From positions 1 through 38,724 of the forward strand of contig JAITPD010000060.1 in the NCBI GenBank assembly GCA_031289615.1: a DNA stretch of 38,724 nucleotides, read 5' to 3'. The stretch comes from Lactobacillaceae bacterium. GTDB lineage: Bacteria; Bacillota; Bacilli; Lactobacillales; Lactobacillaceae. The position numbers were made by a program, and so were the translations under genes. Numbering within the stretch: position 1 is the first letter of the stretch; the number at the start of each line of letters is the position of its first letter. The notes under the pieces are model-generated. The model saw only the letters and a list, made by a program, of their open reading frames with translations, did no database searches and was not told the origin of the DNA. Shown here in pieces: positions 7,459 to 16,307 of the stretch.

Positions 7459-8631
7459 ATGAAACGAGTGAAGGAATTAAATACAAAATTTGCAGAAGTC
7501 TTTGGCCCCCAAACGACTCAACAATATTTTTCACCAGGACGCATCAATTTGATTGGTGAACACACAGATTACAATGGTGGGCACGTTTTCCCAGCTTCGA
7601 TTACGTATGGAACATATGGGGTGGCAGCTAAGCGAACTGATCGCAGGATTTTAGTTTATTCGACGAACTTTGCTGAAAATGGAGTGATTCAGCTGAGCCT
7701 CAACGAGTTGGCTTTTAATCCTGAAGATGGATGGGCTAACTATGTGAAGGGCGTCATTGTAAAACTTGAAGAGCAGGGTTATTCGATCAACACTGGCTTT
7801 GAGTTATTAGTTGAAGGTAATATTCCAAACGGAGCGGGGCTTTCATCATCTGCCTCACTCGAGTTGTTGGTTGGAGTGATGTTACAGGATTTGTTTGATT
7901 TGGACATCTCTCGGTTAGAGCTTGTTAAGACAGGTCAAAAGGTTGAAAATGAGTACTTTGGGCTTAACACTGGGATTATGGATCAATTTGCCATTGGTTT
8001 TGGTGAACAAGACAAAGCAATTTTACTGGATACAAACACAATGGAATATGAAATGGTGCCAGTGGTTTTGGAAGGTTATGCAGTGGTGATTATGAATACG
8101 AATAAGCGCCGTGAGCTGAGTGATTCAAAATATAATGAACGCCGCGCAGAGTGTGAAGAAGCATTGCGGCGCTTGCAAAAAAAACTCAAGATTAATAGTT
8201 TGGGTGAATTGACAAATGTTCAATTTGAGGTAAATACAGATTTGATTGACGATGAAACTTTGATTCGGCGGGCGCGCCATGCGGTTTATGAAAATCAACG
8301 AACGCTAGAAGCCAAGGAAGCATTGAGCGCTGGTGACTTGGTGAAGTTCGGTCATTTGTTGAATGAGTCACATGCTTCGTTACGTGATGATTATGAAGTT
8401 ACTGGGATCGAATTGGATACATTGGTTCATTCGGCTCAAAAGCAAGCTGGAGTTCTCGGTGCTCGGATGACTGGAGCTGGTTTTGGCGGTTGTGCAATTG
8501 CGTTGGTTGAAGAAACAGGCATTTCAAAATTTGAGAATAACGTTTATGATGAGTATATGCAAACTGTTGGGTATGCCCCAGAATTTTATGTAGCGCATAT
8601 TGGAAATGGGACGACGAAATTAGCAGATTAA
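7459..8631 (+). CDS. galK: Galactokinase
   Basis: A 390-residue GHMP-family kinase, first enzyme of the Leloir pathway (galactose + ATP to galactose-1-phosphate). The galactokinase signature PGRINLIGEHTDYNGG is at 26-41, the GHMP ATP loop GAGLSSSASLE at 125-135, the catalytic-base Asp175 in TGIMDQFA, and the C-terminal GHMP motif GARMTGAGFGG near 335. Length is standard. It starts 18 bases after the permease stop, with GAGG before the ATG. galT follows by 19 bases, so permease-galK-galT form an operon. galE and galM are not present. Confidence 0.97.
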   Translation: MKRVKELNTKFAEVFGPQTTQQYFSPGRINLIGEHTDYNGGHVFPASITYGTYGVAAKRTDRRILVYSTNFAENGVIQLSLNELAFNPEDGWANYVKGVIVKLEEQGYSINTGFELLVEGNIPNGAGLSSSASLELLVGVMLQDLFDLDISRLELVKTGQKVENEYFGLNTGIMDQFAIGFGEQDKAILLDTNTMEYEMVPVVLEGYAVVIMNTNKRRELSDSKYNERRAECEEALRRLQKKLKINSLGELTNVQFEVNTDLIDDETLIRRARHAVYENQRTLEAKEALSAGDLVKFGHLLNESHASLRDDYEVTGIELDTLVHSAQKQAGVLGARMTGAGFGGCAIALVEETGISKFENNVYDEYMQTVGYAPEFYVAHIGNGTTKLAD

Positions 8632-8650
8632 CATTAGGAAAGTGAGGCCA

Positions 8651-10138
8651 ATGAAAATGGAAGTTAGTCAAGCAGTTCATGACTTAATCACGCTGGCCAT
8701 CCAAAATGGGCGTTTTAAAAATGAAGACCGGGTTTATGCAGAAAATAATTTATTACGAATGATCGGTGCAAACACTTATCATGAGAAAGTCATGACAGGT
8801 GAGACGAATCCACAAATTATTTTGGATACGTTGCTTGAAGCTGCTCAAGTAAATCACATGTTAAATGAGCGGGTGAATGCTGACATGCTAGGGGCTCTGA
8901 TCATGGATATGATAACACCATTGCCTAGCCAGATTAATCAACATTTTTGGGCTCTCTACGCGACAGGTCCACGGATGGCAACTGACTATTTCTATGAGCT
9001 TGCTCAGCAAAACGATACGATTAAGACGCGCGCCATTGCTAAAAATGTCCGTTATTTCGCGCCAAGTAAGTATGGTGAGTTAGAGATTACGATTAACTTG
9101 TCAAAGCCAGAAAAAGATCCAAAAGCGATTGCACAAGCTGCTAAATTACCAGTTACTTCATATCCAGAAGGCATGTTGAGTATTGAGAACGAAGGTTATT
9201 TTGGCCGATTGAATTATCCTGGCCGTAGTAATCACCGAATTGTGAAATTGACGCTGGCTGGTGAACCGTGGGGCTTGCAGTATTCGCCGTATGCATATTT
9301 TAATGAACATGCGATTGTGCTAAGCGAAGTTACTCGTCCGATGGTGATTTCGCGTGATACGTTTGTGCGTCTGGCGGATTTCATTGAACAATTTCCACAC
9401 TATATGATTGGGTCAAATGCGGATTTACCAATTGTTGGTGGTTCAATTTTGACACATGATCATTATCAAGCTGGACGCCATGAATTTCCGATGGCAAGGG
9501 CGCAATTGAGAAGCAAGTTTACGTTGCATCAATTTCCAAATGTCCAAGCCGGGATTGTGAAGTGGCCAATGAGTGTAATACGTTTGGATTCGTTAGACAA
9601 GGATGCTTTGATTGACGCGGGTGAGTTGGTTCGAACCAAGTGGAATGAATTTAATAATGAAGCGTTGCAAATTAAGGCAGTGGGAACTGATGGGATTCGG
9701 CATCATACAGTAACGCCGATTATGCGCAAAATTGGCGATCTATTTGAGCTTGATTTGGTTTTGCGTGACAACAATGTCAGTGCTGAATTTCCAGATGGTA
9801 TTTTTCATCCGCATCCAGATGTCCAACATATTAAGCAAGAAAATATTGGGCTGATTGAGGTGATGGGCTTGGCAATTTTGCCTCCGCGTTTGCTAAAAGA
9901 GCTGGCTGAAGTGAAGAAATATTTGCTTGGCGAACCAGCAGAAGTCAAAGCAATCCACCAACCGTGGGCAGAAACGCTGAAGCAACAGGGTGAATATCGT
10001 CATGAAGATGTGGATCAATATTTGCAACAAGCTGTAGCCAATGTGTTTGAACGGGTTTTGGAAGATGCTGGAGTCTTTAAAGACACGCCAGAAGGTCAAG
10101 CTGGGTTTGCAGAGTTCATTGCAACGTTGAATGAATAA
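8651..10138 (+). CDS. galT: UTP/UDP-glucose--hexose-1-phosphate uridylyltransferase, class II
   Basis: 495 residues, second Leloir enzyme: it transfers UMP from UDP-glucose to galactose-1-phosphate. Size and sequence (LPIVGGSILTHDHYQAGRHE around 259-278) match the long Firmicutes class II GalT, not the roughly 350-residue class I enzyme. I chose ATG 8651 (GGAAAG about 8 bases upstream); a GTG at 8642 and an ATG at 8657 are in frame, and the latter also has GAGG at good distance. It is the last gene of the permease-galK-galT operon and ends at a strong terminator. Confidence 0.95.
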   Translation: MKMEVSQAVHDLITLAIQNGRFKNEDRVYAENNLLRMIGANTYHEKVMTGETNPQIILDTLLEAAQVNHMLNERVNADMLGALIMDMITPLPSQINQHFWALYATGPRMATDYFYELAQQNDTIKTRAIAKNVRYFAPSKYGELEITINLSKPEKDPKAIAQAAKLPVTSYPEGMLSIENEGYFGRLNYPGRSNHRIVKLTLAGEPWGLQYSPYAYFNEHAIVLSEVTRPMVISRDTFVRLADFIEQFPHYMIGSNADLPIVGGSILTHDHYQAGRHEFPMARAQLRSKFTLHQFPNVQAGIVKWPMSVIRLDSLDKDALIDAGELVRTKWNEFNNEALQIKAVGTDGIRHHTVTPIMRKIGDLFELDLVLRDNNVSAEFPDGIFHPHPDVQHIKQENIGLIEVMGLAILPPRLLKELAEVKKYLLGEPAEVKAIHQPWAETLKQQGEYRHEDVDQYLQQAVANVFERVLEDAGVFKDTPEGQAGFAEFIATLNE

Positions 10139-10144
10139 ATTAAT

Positions 10145-10183
10145 AAAAAATCAAACGACTATCATAAGCCGTTTGATTTTTTT
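10145..10183. terminator. Bidirectional intrinsic terminator after galT
   Basis: AAAAATCAAACG (10146-10157) pairs with CGTTTGATTTTT (10170-10181), with A-run and T-run flanks. It serves galT and the convergent AraC-type gene. Confidence 0.9.
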
Positions 10184-10185
10184 CA

Positions 10186-11097
10186 TCACGTCGTTTGTCG
10201 AACTGGATCTAATTGAGTTAAAATTGCATCGATTTCAGAAATCTCATAATCAATAGTGCATTTATGTTGGCGTTTTTTGCGATATTCGCTTGGTGTTTCA
10301 TGAATAATTTTGTAGAATGAACGACCAAATACAGAAAGGCCATTAAAGCCTACTTCTTCTGAAATTTGTTCGACTGATAAATGAGTGCTTTGCAATAACT
10401 GACACGCTTTATTGATACGAACACCGATGAGCCAAGCTTTTGGTGACATGCCATAGTTTTTATGAAAAATACGTGAAAGATAGGAACGATTGATTTTAAT
10501 TTCATTAGCAATTTCAGCGATCGAGAGATTCTGTGCAAAGTTTCGATTAATATAATCGAGCGCCTCTTTAGCGTATTCTGAAACAGCATAAGTCGTGTAA
10601 TCAGTGTGCGGATGGGCGTCTTCTTGCATTAATGCGATTAAAAATCCTGTGGCAATCTGATTTAATGCTAATTCGGTTTGAGGTAGATGATCGGTTAAAT
10701 TGAGAGCATTGACGATGAACTGCAAATATTCTTTGATATTAGTGGAAGTGAACGTGTGCAAATTGTCACTAAATGGCGAATAATTTTCAATCAATTTAGT
10801 TGCTTCATCACCACCAAATGAAATCCAGGCATAGGTCCAAGGATTACTGAGATCGGCTTGGTAAAAGGTGGTTTCATTTGGGCGGATTAAAAAGAAATCG
10901 CCGGCTTCTAAAAAGTACTTCTGATTGGCTGAAAAGAAGGTTCCTTGACCATCTAAGACAAAATGAATCAAATAGTTGTCACGTTTTGCTGGACCAAAAG
11001 TGTGGAAAGGCAGTGTTTTGCTAATTCCACAAAAATCAAAATAGATACTTGATTCAAAAGTATGTTGTTTGACAATATTGAATAATGATTTTTCCAT
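10186..11097 (-). CDS. AraC/XylS-family transcriptional regulator (MsmR/RafR-like)
   Basis: A 303-residue sugar-responsive regulator. An N-terminal cupin-like domain (about 35-80; HTFGPAKRDNYLIHFVLDGQ) would bind the effector. Two helix-turn-helix units lie at 191-212 (LSIAEIANEIKINRSYLSRI) and 241-263 (SVEQISEEVGFNGLSVFGRS), ending in the typical TPSEYRKKR. I chose the start at 11097 because AAAGGTC lies 8 bases upstream; the frame is open to 11121. It is divergent from the PTS EIIC gene, and a perfect cre box lies 28 bases upstream of its start. It may control the EIIC-mupG genes, the gal operon or both; the sequence does not decide. Confidence 0.9.
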   Translation of the reverse strand: MEKSLFNIVKQHTFESSIYFDFCGISKTLPFHTFGPAKRDNYLIHFVLDGQGTFFSANQKYFLEAGDFFLIRPNETTFYQADLSNPWTYAWISFGGDEATKLIENYSPFSDNLHTFTSTNIKEYLQFIVNALNLTDHLPQTELALNQIATGFLIALMQEDAHPHTDYTTYAVSEYAKEALDYINRNFAQNLSIAEIANEIKINRSYLSRIFHKNYGMSPKAWLIGVRINKACQLLQSTHLSVEQISEEVGFNGLSVFGRSFYKIIHETPSEYRKKRQHKCTIDYEISEIDAILTQLDPVRQTT

Positions 11098-11124
11098 AAA
11101 ATTAAGACCTTTTAAATACAAAAA

Positions 11125-11138
11125 TGAAAACGCTTACA
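11125..11138. promoter_or_regulatory. cre box (perfect) upstream of the AraC-type gene
   Basis: TGAAAACGCTTACA fits TGWAANCGNTNWCA at all 14 positions. It is close to the start of the AraC-type gene, so CcpA should repress this regulator on glucose. The stretch 11139-11306 holds only AT-rich DNA without a site I can name. Confidence 0.85.
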
Positions 11139-11306
11139 AAAAATATTGTATCATAATTAGTGTGATTTGTAAGTGCTCTTTATGAATTACGTGATTTTCA
11201 GTAATTATTTTCTAGTGATATCATCAATAAGATACCAAAATGACAGCACATAAAGCATGATAAAAGATGGATATAATAATGATGAAAATTCTCATTTATA
11301 TGAAAA

Positions 11307-11320
11307 TGTAAGCGTTTGTA
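11307..11320. promoter_or_regulatory. Weak cre-like box upstream of the PTS EIIC gene
   Basis: TGTAAGCGTTTGTA fits the cre consensus at 12 of 14 positions (the WC near the end is replaced by GT). It lies about 106 bases before the EIIC start. Confidence 0.5.
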
Positions 11321-11376
11321 ATAAACTTCATGGTTATGTCAAATTTTGAGCTTAAATTGATTAGAAAAATCATTTA

Positions 11377-11412
11377 TCCTATAAATAGGACAAAAAGTCC
11401 GGATTCATAGGG
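11377..11412 (+). promoter_or_regulatory. Leader hairpins before the PTS EIIC start
   Basis: TCCTATAAATAGGA (11377-11390) is a perfect palindrome overlapping GGACAAAAAGTCC (11388-11400). A second ATAGGG (11407-11412) at the ribosome site can also pair with the same CCTAT. Alternative pairing could affect translation start, but this is only suggested by sequence. Confidence 0.35.
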
Positions 11413-11425
11413 AGGGAAGAAAGTT

Positions 11426-12712
11426 ATGGATAACATTACTAAGTTTTTGGAGAAATATTTGACACCGGTTGGAGCTAAATTGGCTAATAATAAGCCACTG
11501 ACAGCCATTCGAGACGGGATCGCAATGGCAATGCCACTGATTATTATTGGTTCAGCAGCGATGTTGATCGCCAATGGTTTTGCCATCGATTCATTTAAAG
11601 GTTGGCTAGTTGAGACAGGGGTCTTTGATTGGCTGGTCAAGGTGGTTAATTCAACATTTGGCTTGATCGGAATCGTGTCAGTATTTGGAATTGCATATCG
11701 TTATGCGCAATCATTAAAGGTTGAACCAACTTCAGCCGGAATTCTATCTTTGGCTAGCTTCATTTTGGTAACACCAGATTTGATTGCTAAAGATGGAACA
11801 GGAATTTCATTTGGTTATTTGGGAGCTGCCGGTTTATTCGCAGCAATCCTAGTTTCACTTTTGACTACGAAGGTTTTCTCAATCTTTGTGAAACGCGATA
11901 TTCAGATTAAGATGCCTGATGGGGTTCCGCCTGCAGTTTCAGCATCATTTGCAGCGTTGATTCCAGGAGCAGTGATTATTATTGGTTGGGGTGCAGTCTA
12001 TGCCTTGCTAGCAATGACGCCGTTCCACAACATTCACCAAATTTTGCAAGTGCTTTTGGGACAACCATTGACTGCCTTTGGTGGATCATTAGCCGGAGCG
12101 TTAGTCGTGACGATTTTGACATCACTGTTCTGGTTTGTCGGGGTCCACGGTGGAAACGTTACTGGAGCAATCATGTCACCAATCTGGTTGGCAATGATGG
12201 CGCAAAACTTGAAGGTCTATGAAGCAAATCCTAACGCAACGATGCCACATATTGTGACACAACCATTTATGGACATGTTCGTTTATCTTGGTGGTGGTGG
12301 AGCAACGTTTGGTTTGGTAATTGCAATTTTGATTGCTGCTAAGTCAGCGAAGTTAAAGATGATGAAGCCATTGATTACCGCGCCTGGAATCTTTAACATC
12401 AATGAGCCAACAATGTTTGGTGTGCCAGTTGTGTTGAACGTTAAGTTGATTATTCCATTCGTCTTGGCACCAGTTGTGAATGCAATTATTGCCTTTGTTA
12501 CAATGTCAACTGGAATGGTGCACGCCACAGTTGGAATCGTGATTCCTTGGGTAATGCCACCAGTGATTTCTGGATTCTTGGCAACTGGTTCACACATTTC
12601 TGGAGCGGTTTTGCAGATTGTCTTGATCGTGATTGACGTTTTGCTTTACTTGCCATTCGTGAAGGTGATGGATACTGATGAATTAAAGCTGGAAGCAACA
12701 GCAGAAGCATAA
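11426..12712 (+). CDS. PTS EIIC, cellobiose/lichenan (lactose-cellobiose) family
   Basis: A 428-residue membrane permease of the PTS. It has about 10 hydrophobic segments, the N-terminal FLEKYLTPVGAKLANNKPLT and the substrate-site region FNINEPTMFGVPVVLN (near 325), both typical of CelB/LicC-type EIIC. No EIIA or EIIB gene is beside it, so it must borrow these from elsewhere. mupG follows on the same strand after repeat element C. EIIC genes of this kind next to mupG (DUF871) are, to my knowledge, common in lactobacilli, suggesting uptake of a cell-wall disaccharide or beta-glucoside. GGGAGGGAAG precedes the ATG. Confidence 0.9.
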   Translation: MDNITKFLEKYLTPVGAKLANNKPLTAIRDGIAMAMPLIIIGSAAMLIANGFAIDSFKGWLVETGVFDWLVKVVNSTFGLIGIVSVFGIAYRYAQSLKVEPTSAGILSLASFILVTPDLIAKDGTGISFGYLGAAGLFAAILVSLLTTKVFSIFVKRDIQIKMPDGVPPAVSASFAALIPGAVIIIGWGAVYALLAMTPFHNIHQILQVLLGQPLTAFGGSLAGALVVTILTSLFWFVGVHGGNVTGAIMSPIWLAMMAQNLKVYEANPNATMPHIVTQPFMDMFVYLGGGGATFGLVIAILIAAKSAKLKMMKPLITAPGIFNINEPTMFGVPVVLNVKLIIPFVLAPVVNAIIAFVTMSTGMVHATVGIVIPWVMPPVISGFLATGSHISGAVLQIVLIVIDVLLYLPFVKVMDTDELKLEATAEA

Positions 12713-12720
12713 ATATATGA

Positions 12721-13094
12721 TCGTGAAACACTTTGGTCATTTTTCACTTGCGTGGTGGCTTTTCAATAACTGATAGTAAGTGGCGACACGGTCCCATTCG
12801 ACTACACATTTTTGCAAAATGAGTCGAATTGGTGCCGCTACCTCACGTGATCACATACTATCATTATCTCAAACCACCACGCCTTAATTAAATGACCAAG
12901 TGATTAGGGTCGTTCAGCGAAACGATTCTGTCGTCGGATGACTAGCCCTTGCCGAATCAAGGCGAACACTTTTTCACGCGTGCTTTAGCACCGTGAAAAT
13001 GGCAAATTAATTTGCCATTCGCCGTGACTCGTGCAGGGCCATCCGAACGTAAAGAATCTTTAGCGAAGCTGAACGACAAATCGTAGCATTGTGC
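12721..13094 (-). mobile_element. Repeat element C: MITE-like double palindrome, inverted copy
   Basis: About 374 bp, opposite orientation to A, B and D. Module 2 is at 12731-12900 and module 1 at 12909-13077. The module 1 outer stem is GTCGTTCAGC/GCTGAACGAC (10 bp), compensatorily changed relative to B. Sub-hairpins are TTCACG-c-GTGC-TTTA-GCAC-CGTGAA and the TGGCAAA/TTTGCCA pair. The module 1 side ends in GTAGCATTGTGC, which resembles the terminal repeat (reverse complement GCACAATGCTAC). The module 2 side has no clear terminal repeat and runs close to the EIIC stop, so the left limit is approximate. No flanking direct repeat found. Confidence 0.75.
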
Positions 13095-13139
13095 GTTACG
13101 TTATAATTAGTACAGACAGTTTGTTAGAAGGGGTGCAAA

Positions 13140-14228
13140 ATGACATTAGGAATTTCAATTTATCCATCTAAATCTACTTTAAAAGAAATGCAAGCATATT
13201 TAGATACGACCGCTGCATTAGGCTACAAACGTATTTTTACATCAATGCTCGAAGTCGCTGACAATCCGGATGAGACGTTGGATCTGTTTAAGACAATCAT
13301 TCATTATGGAAATGATTTAGGAATGGCAACGACGATCGACATTAATCCAAGTCTATTTCAAACATTGAAGATCAGCTATGACGATTTGAGTTTGTTCCAC
13401 GAATTAGGGGCAGACGCAATCCGGCTAGATGAAGGCTTCACTGGTATGGAAGAAGCTGCGATGACGCAAAATCCATTTGGCCTAAAAGTTGAGATTAATA
13501 TTTCACGGGGTCAACATTATATTGATTTGATTAATGATTTCGGACCAAACCGGCAATGCTTGATGGGCTCACACAATTTTTATCCGCAAACCTTTACTGG
13601 GCTTGAGGCTGATTATTTTGTGGGAACGGCAAAACAGTACAAAAATTATAATTTAAATACTGCGGCGTTTATTGACACACCTTCTGGAAAAGTTGGTCCA
13701 TGGCCAAACTCGAATCTGATGGTTAGCGCGGAAGTTCAGCGCACGATGAATGTGCAAACCCAAGTTCGTTGGTTAAAGATGTTGGGTGTGATTGATGATA
13801 TTTTGATTTCTAGTTCAATGGTTGCAACAGATGATTTGCAAAAAATATCAGAAGCATACTATGAGCCGTTGCCAGCGTTAACGATTGAGTTTAATCAAGA
13901 TGCGACAGAGCTTGAACGCAAGATTGTGTTGGAATCAAAGCACATGTATCGCGGAGATTATTCTGGCTATATGATTCGTTCGACGATGACGCGGGTGCAT
14001 TTCAAGCATGAGGAAAATCCAGCGCACCACACAACTACAATTGAGTTGGGGGATGTGACAGTTGGAAATAATCAGGCTGGTCAATACAAAAATGAAACGC
14101 AAATTGCTTTGAAGGAGCGACCAAATCTTGGTGAACAGCATAATGTTGTCGGAAAGATTGTGGATGGCGACTTAGCTTTGCTGAAGTTGATTCAGCCATG
14201 GCAGTCATTTAAGATTGTGGAAGCATAA
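13140..14228 (+). CDS. mupG: MupG-family 6-phospho-N-acetylmuramidase (DUF871)
   Basis: 362 residues, the normal length of the MupG/DUF871 family: an N-terminal TIM barrel (1 to about 240) and a C-terminal beta domain (about 250-362). It opens MTLGISIYPSKST and carries LGADAIRLDEGF and LKVEINISRG in the barrel, family signatures. In Staphylococcus aureus MupG splits MurNAc-6-phosphate-GlcNAc taken up by a PTS during peptidoglycan recycling. Here the upstream gene is a PTS EIIC and nagB lies 2 kb downstream, consistent with amino-sugar recovery. murQ and nagA are not in the window. GAAGGGG lies 6-7 bases before the ATG. Confidence 0.87.
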   Translation: MTLGISIYPSKSTLKEMQAYLDTTAALGYKRIFTSMLEVADNPDETLDLFKTIIHYGNDLGMATTIDINPSLFQTLKISYDDLSLFHELGADAIRLDEGFTGMEEAAMTQNPFGLKVEINISRGQHYIDLINDFGPNRQCLMGSHNFYPQTFTGLEADYFVGTAKQYKNYNLNTAAFIDTPSGKVGPWPNSNLMVSAEVQRTMNVQTQVRWLKMLGVIDDILISSSMVATDDLQKISEAYYEPLPALTIEFNQDATELERKIVLESKHMYRGDYSGYMIRSTMTRVHFKHEENPAHHTTTIELGDVTVGNNQAGQYKNETQIALKERPNLGEQHNVVGKIVDGDLALLKLIQPWQSFKIVEA

Positions 14229-14241
14229 TTAAAGATATTAG

Positions 14242-14282
14242 AAAACGAGGCTGGAACGAAATTGTTCTGACCTCGTTTTTTT
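14242..14282 (+). terminator. Intrinsic terminator after mupG
   Basis: AAAACGAGG (14242-14250) pairs with CCTCGTTTT (14271-14279), followed by more T. It may also act for the convergent small gene. Confidence 0.88.
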
Positions 14283-14301
14283 GATGATTGGTTAGAAGTG
14301 T

Positions 14302-14541
14302 TTACCAGTGAAAGTCAACATTCAACGCATCTAGCAAATTCTTTTTTGTATCTTCATCAACTTCTGCCAACGAATCTGCGAGACCATCTTTGTGCATCAA
14401 GTCAAAATAAGTTAACAGCTCAAGGTAAGCACCACTGTACGTTTCACCGAGTTCGTGGAGCGCCTTTGGTTGTTGATTCATTTGGACTGCAAAAGCAATT
14501 GCAAGTTCGTGGGCGCGTTGGGCATTCGTGATTTTATTCAT
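14302..14541 (-). CDS. Small conserved-looking protein of unknown function
   Basis: 79 residues, soluble, largely helical and acidic, starting MNKITNAQRAHELAIAFAVQ. AAGGAG lies 7-8 bases before the ATG. It begins 20 bases after the adenine deaminase gene ends on the same strand, so the two are probably cotranscribed. I do not recognise a domain. The good ribosome site and operon position support it as a real gene. Confidence 0.7.
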   Translation of the reverse strand: MNKITNAQRAHELAIAFAVQMNQQPKALHELGETYSGAYLELLTYFDLMHKDGLADSLAEVDEDTKKNLLDALNVDFHW

Positions 14542-14561
14542 TGTAAATCTCCTTAGATAAA

Positions 14562-16223
14562 TCAGGCGTTGATGTCGATAAAATCAAACTTATCAAAATC
14601 AAACAGTCCTTGGTCGGTAATTTTTAAACTTGGGATGACTGGTAGCGCCATAAACGACAATGTTAGGAAGGGATCAAACTCAATATCAGAAATTTGCTGA
14701 AAGGCTTTTTGGAGCGTTTCGATGTCTTGATCGGCCAGTGCATAAGGCTTGTTAGTGATGAGCCCTCCAATTGGAAGAGCAACCTTTGTGACATTACCAG
14801 TTCCGTCAACGACCACTAGACCGCCATGCATTTCCTTGAGCGTTTCAGCAACTTTTAACATGGCTGCGTCATCGACACCGACTAGCATAATATTGTGCGA
14901 ATCATGCGAAATGGTTGTTCCAATCGCTCCTTCGCGTAGTCCGATCCCGCTGATGATTGCGGTACTATTTCCTAGATCATGATAACGTTCGATCACAGTG
15001 ATTTTATTAAATTTTTCATCTGGCACAAACTTTCCAGCATCGTTTACTGGTACTGTTGTAATTTGATGTTCGGTCGTGATGTGATGCGGAATTACTTGGA
15101 TCACGTGGGCTTGGTCAGACTTGAGCGGTAAAACCAAATCAGTTGCTGCCAAAGTAAAGTTTAGTGGAGTAGCTGGAAACGCAACTGCTACATCATTTTT
15201 TATTGGATTAAACCATTCGCCGGCCACCATAGTTTGGCTGGCATGAAAATTTTCATCGGAGTCTAAGATAACTAGATCAGCGACATAGCCATCAGTCAGC
15301 GCGCCGACATTTTCTAAACGATGTGCAATTGCTGCATTGTAAGTTGCCATCGTCAGTGCTGCGGGGAATGAAAGTCCGTTTTGCAATGCAAGATTCAAGC
15401 TGAGATCAATTGACCCTTCAGAGAGCAAATCGTGCACGGTTTTGTCATCAGTACAAAATGAAAATTGACGAGAATTGCTTGGATTAACAGCTTTAAGCAC
15501 TTCTTTTTCATCACGTTCAACCGTTCCTTCGCGAATTAAGACATGCATGCCAGCAGCAAGGCGATCGAGCGCTTCATCTTGATTGGTTGCCTCATGGTCA
15601 GTGTCAATACCAACGCGCCGATAGACTGCTAATTGTTCTCGTGTTAGACCAGCACCATGTCCGTCAGCATGCTTGCCAGCTTGAATAGCATCATTGATTT
15701 TGGCGAGCATATCTGGATTAGCATTTGCCACAGCTGGGAAATCCATGACCTCAGCTAACCCGGCGATCTCTGGTTCTGAGTAAAAGGGCTTGAGGTCGCT
15801 GGCGGTCAGGGTTGCACCATTATGTTCGAATGACGCAGCAGGAACAGATGATGGCAGCATGTAATGAATATGAATGGGTGATTGGCGCGCGTCATCAATC
15901 ATAAATTGAATTCCGGCAACACCAGCCACGTTTGCGATTTCGTGCGGATCAGCAAAAATACGCGTGACACCGTGTTGAGCCAAGACAGCACCGAGTTGGC
16001 TGGGAACCAAGTATGAGCTTTCAACGTGCATATGGGCATCAATTAAGCCAGGGACAATGAATTTTCCTATAGCATCAAAGGTGGTTTCGGCAGTTAAATC
16101 GTCGCTCTTACCACGATAAAAAATAGAATCGCCGTCAATCCATAAGTCGGTTTGTTCGAAGCATTGATTAAAGACATCAAATACTTGTCCATTCGCAATG
16201 TGTAGTTTAACTTGGGTTGTCAT
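14562..16223 (-). CDS. ade: Adenine deaminase
   Basis: A 553-residue metal-dependent amidohydrolase that converts adenine to hypoxanthine and ammonia in purine salvage. VPGLIDAHMHVESSYLVPSQ (58-77) gives the first metal ligands (His64, His66), and FADPHEIANV (90-99) follows. HADGHGAGL (186-194) and a conserved C-terminal adenine-deaminase domain are present. Length is typical for bacterial Ade. AAGGAG lies 5-6 bases before the ATG. Its upstream region contains a deleted copy of the repeat element (16241-16307). Confidence 0.95.
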   Translation of the reverse strand: MTTQVKLHIANGQVFDVFNQCFEQTDLWIDGDSIFYRGKSDDLTAETTFDAIGKFIVPGLIDAHMHVESSYLVPSQLGAVLAQHGVTRIFADPHEIANVAGVAGIQFMIDDARQSPIHIHYMLPSSVPAASFEHNGATLTASDLKPFYSEPEIAGLAEVMDFPAVANANPDMLAKINDAIQAGKHADGHGAGLTREQLAVYRRVGIDTDHEATNQDEALDRLAAGMHVLIREGTVERDEKEVLKAVNPSNSRQFSFCTDDKTVHDLLSEGSIDLSLNLALQNGLSFPAALTMATYNAAIAHRLENVGALTDGYVADLVILDSDENFHASQTMVAGEWFNPIKNDVAVAFPATPLNFTLAATDLVLPLKSDQAHVIQVIPHHITTEHQITTVPVNDAGKFVPDEKFNKITVIERYHDLGNSTAIISGIGLREGAIGTTISHDSHNIMLVGVDDAAMLKVAETLKEMHGGLVVVDGTGNVTKVALPIGGLITNKPYALADQDIETLQKAFQQISDIEFDPFLTLSFMALPVIPSLKITDQGLFDFDKFDFIDINA

Positions 16224-16240
16224 TTTAGCTCCTTATTTTG

Positions 16241-16307
16241 AACTTAGTTGGGCTTGTTGCTATTTTAATCATTTTTCACTTGCGTTGTTTCACAAATTTC
16301 AATACGC
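16241..16307 (-). mobile_element. Deleted remnant of the repeat element (ends kept, interior lost)
   Basis: AACTTAGTTGGG (16241-16252) resembles the right end of element B read in reverse (ACTAGTTGGG). TCATTTTTCACTTGCGT (16269-16285) is identical to the outer arm of module 2, and AATACGC (16301-16307) followed by GTTAATTATA matches the outer left border of element D. Module 1 and the first arm of module 2 are gone, leaving about 67 bp. It covers the region just upstream of ade. Confidence 0.6.

Noticed and set aside
12731-13077. Repeat element C as a CRISPR array or rho-independent terminator cluster
   Set aside because: There are no short regularly spaced direct repeats with unique spacers, and stems of this length and branching without T-runs are unlike intrinsic terminators.
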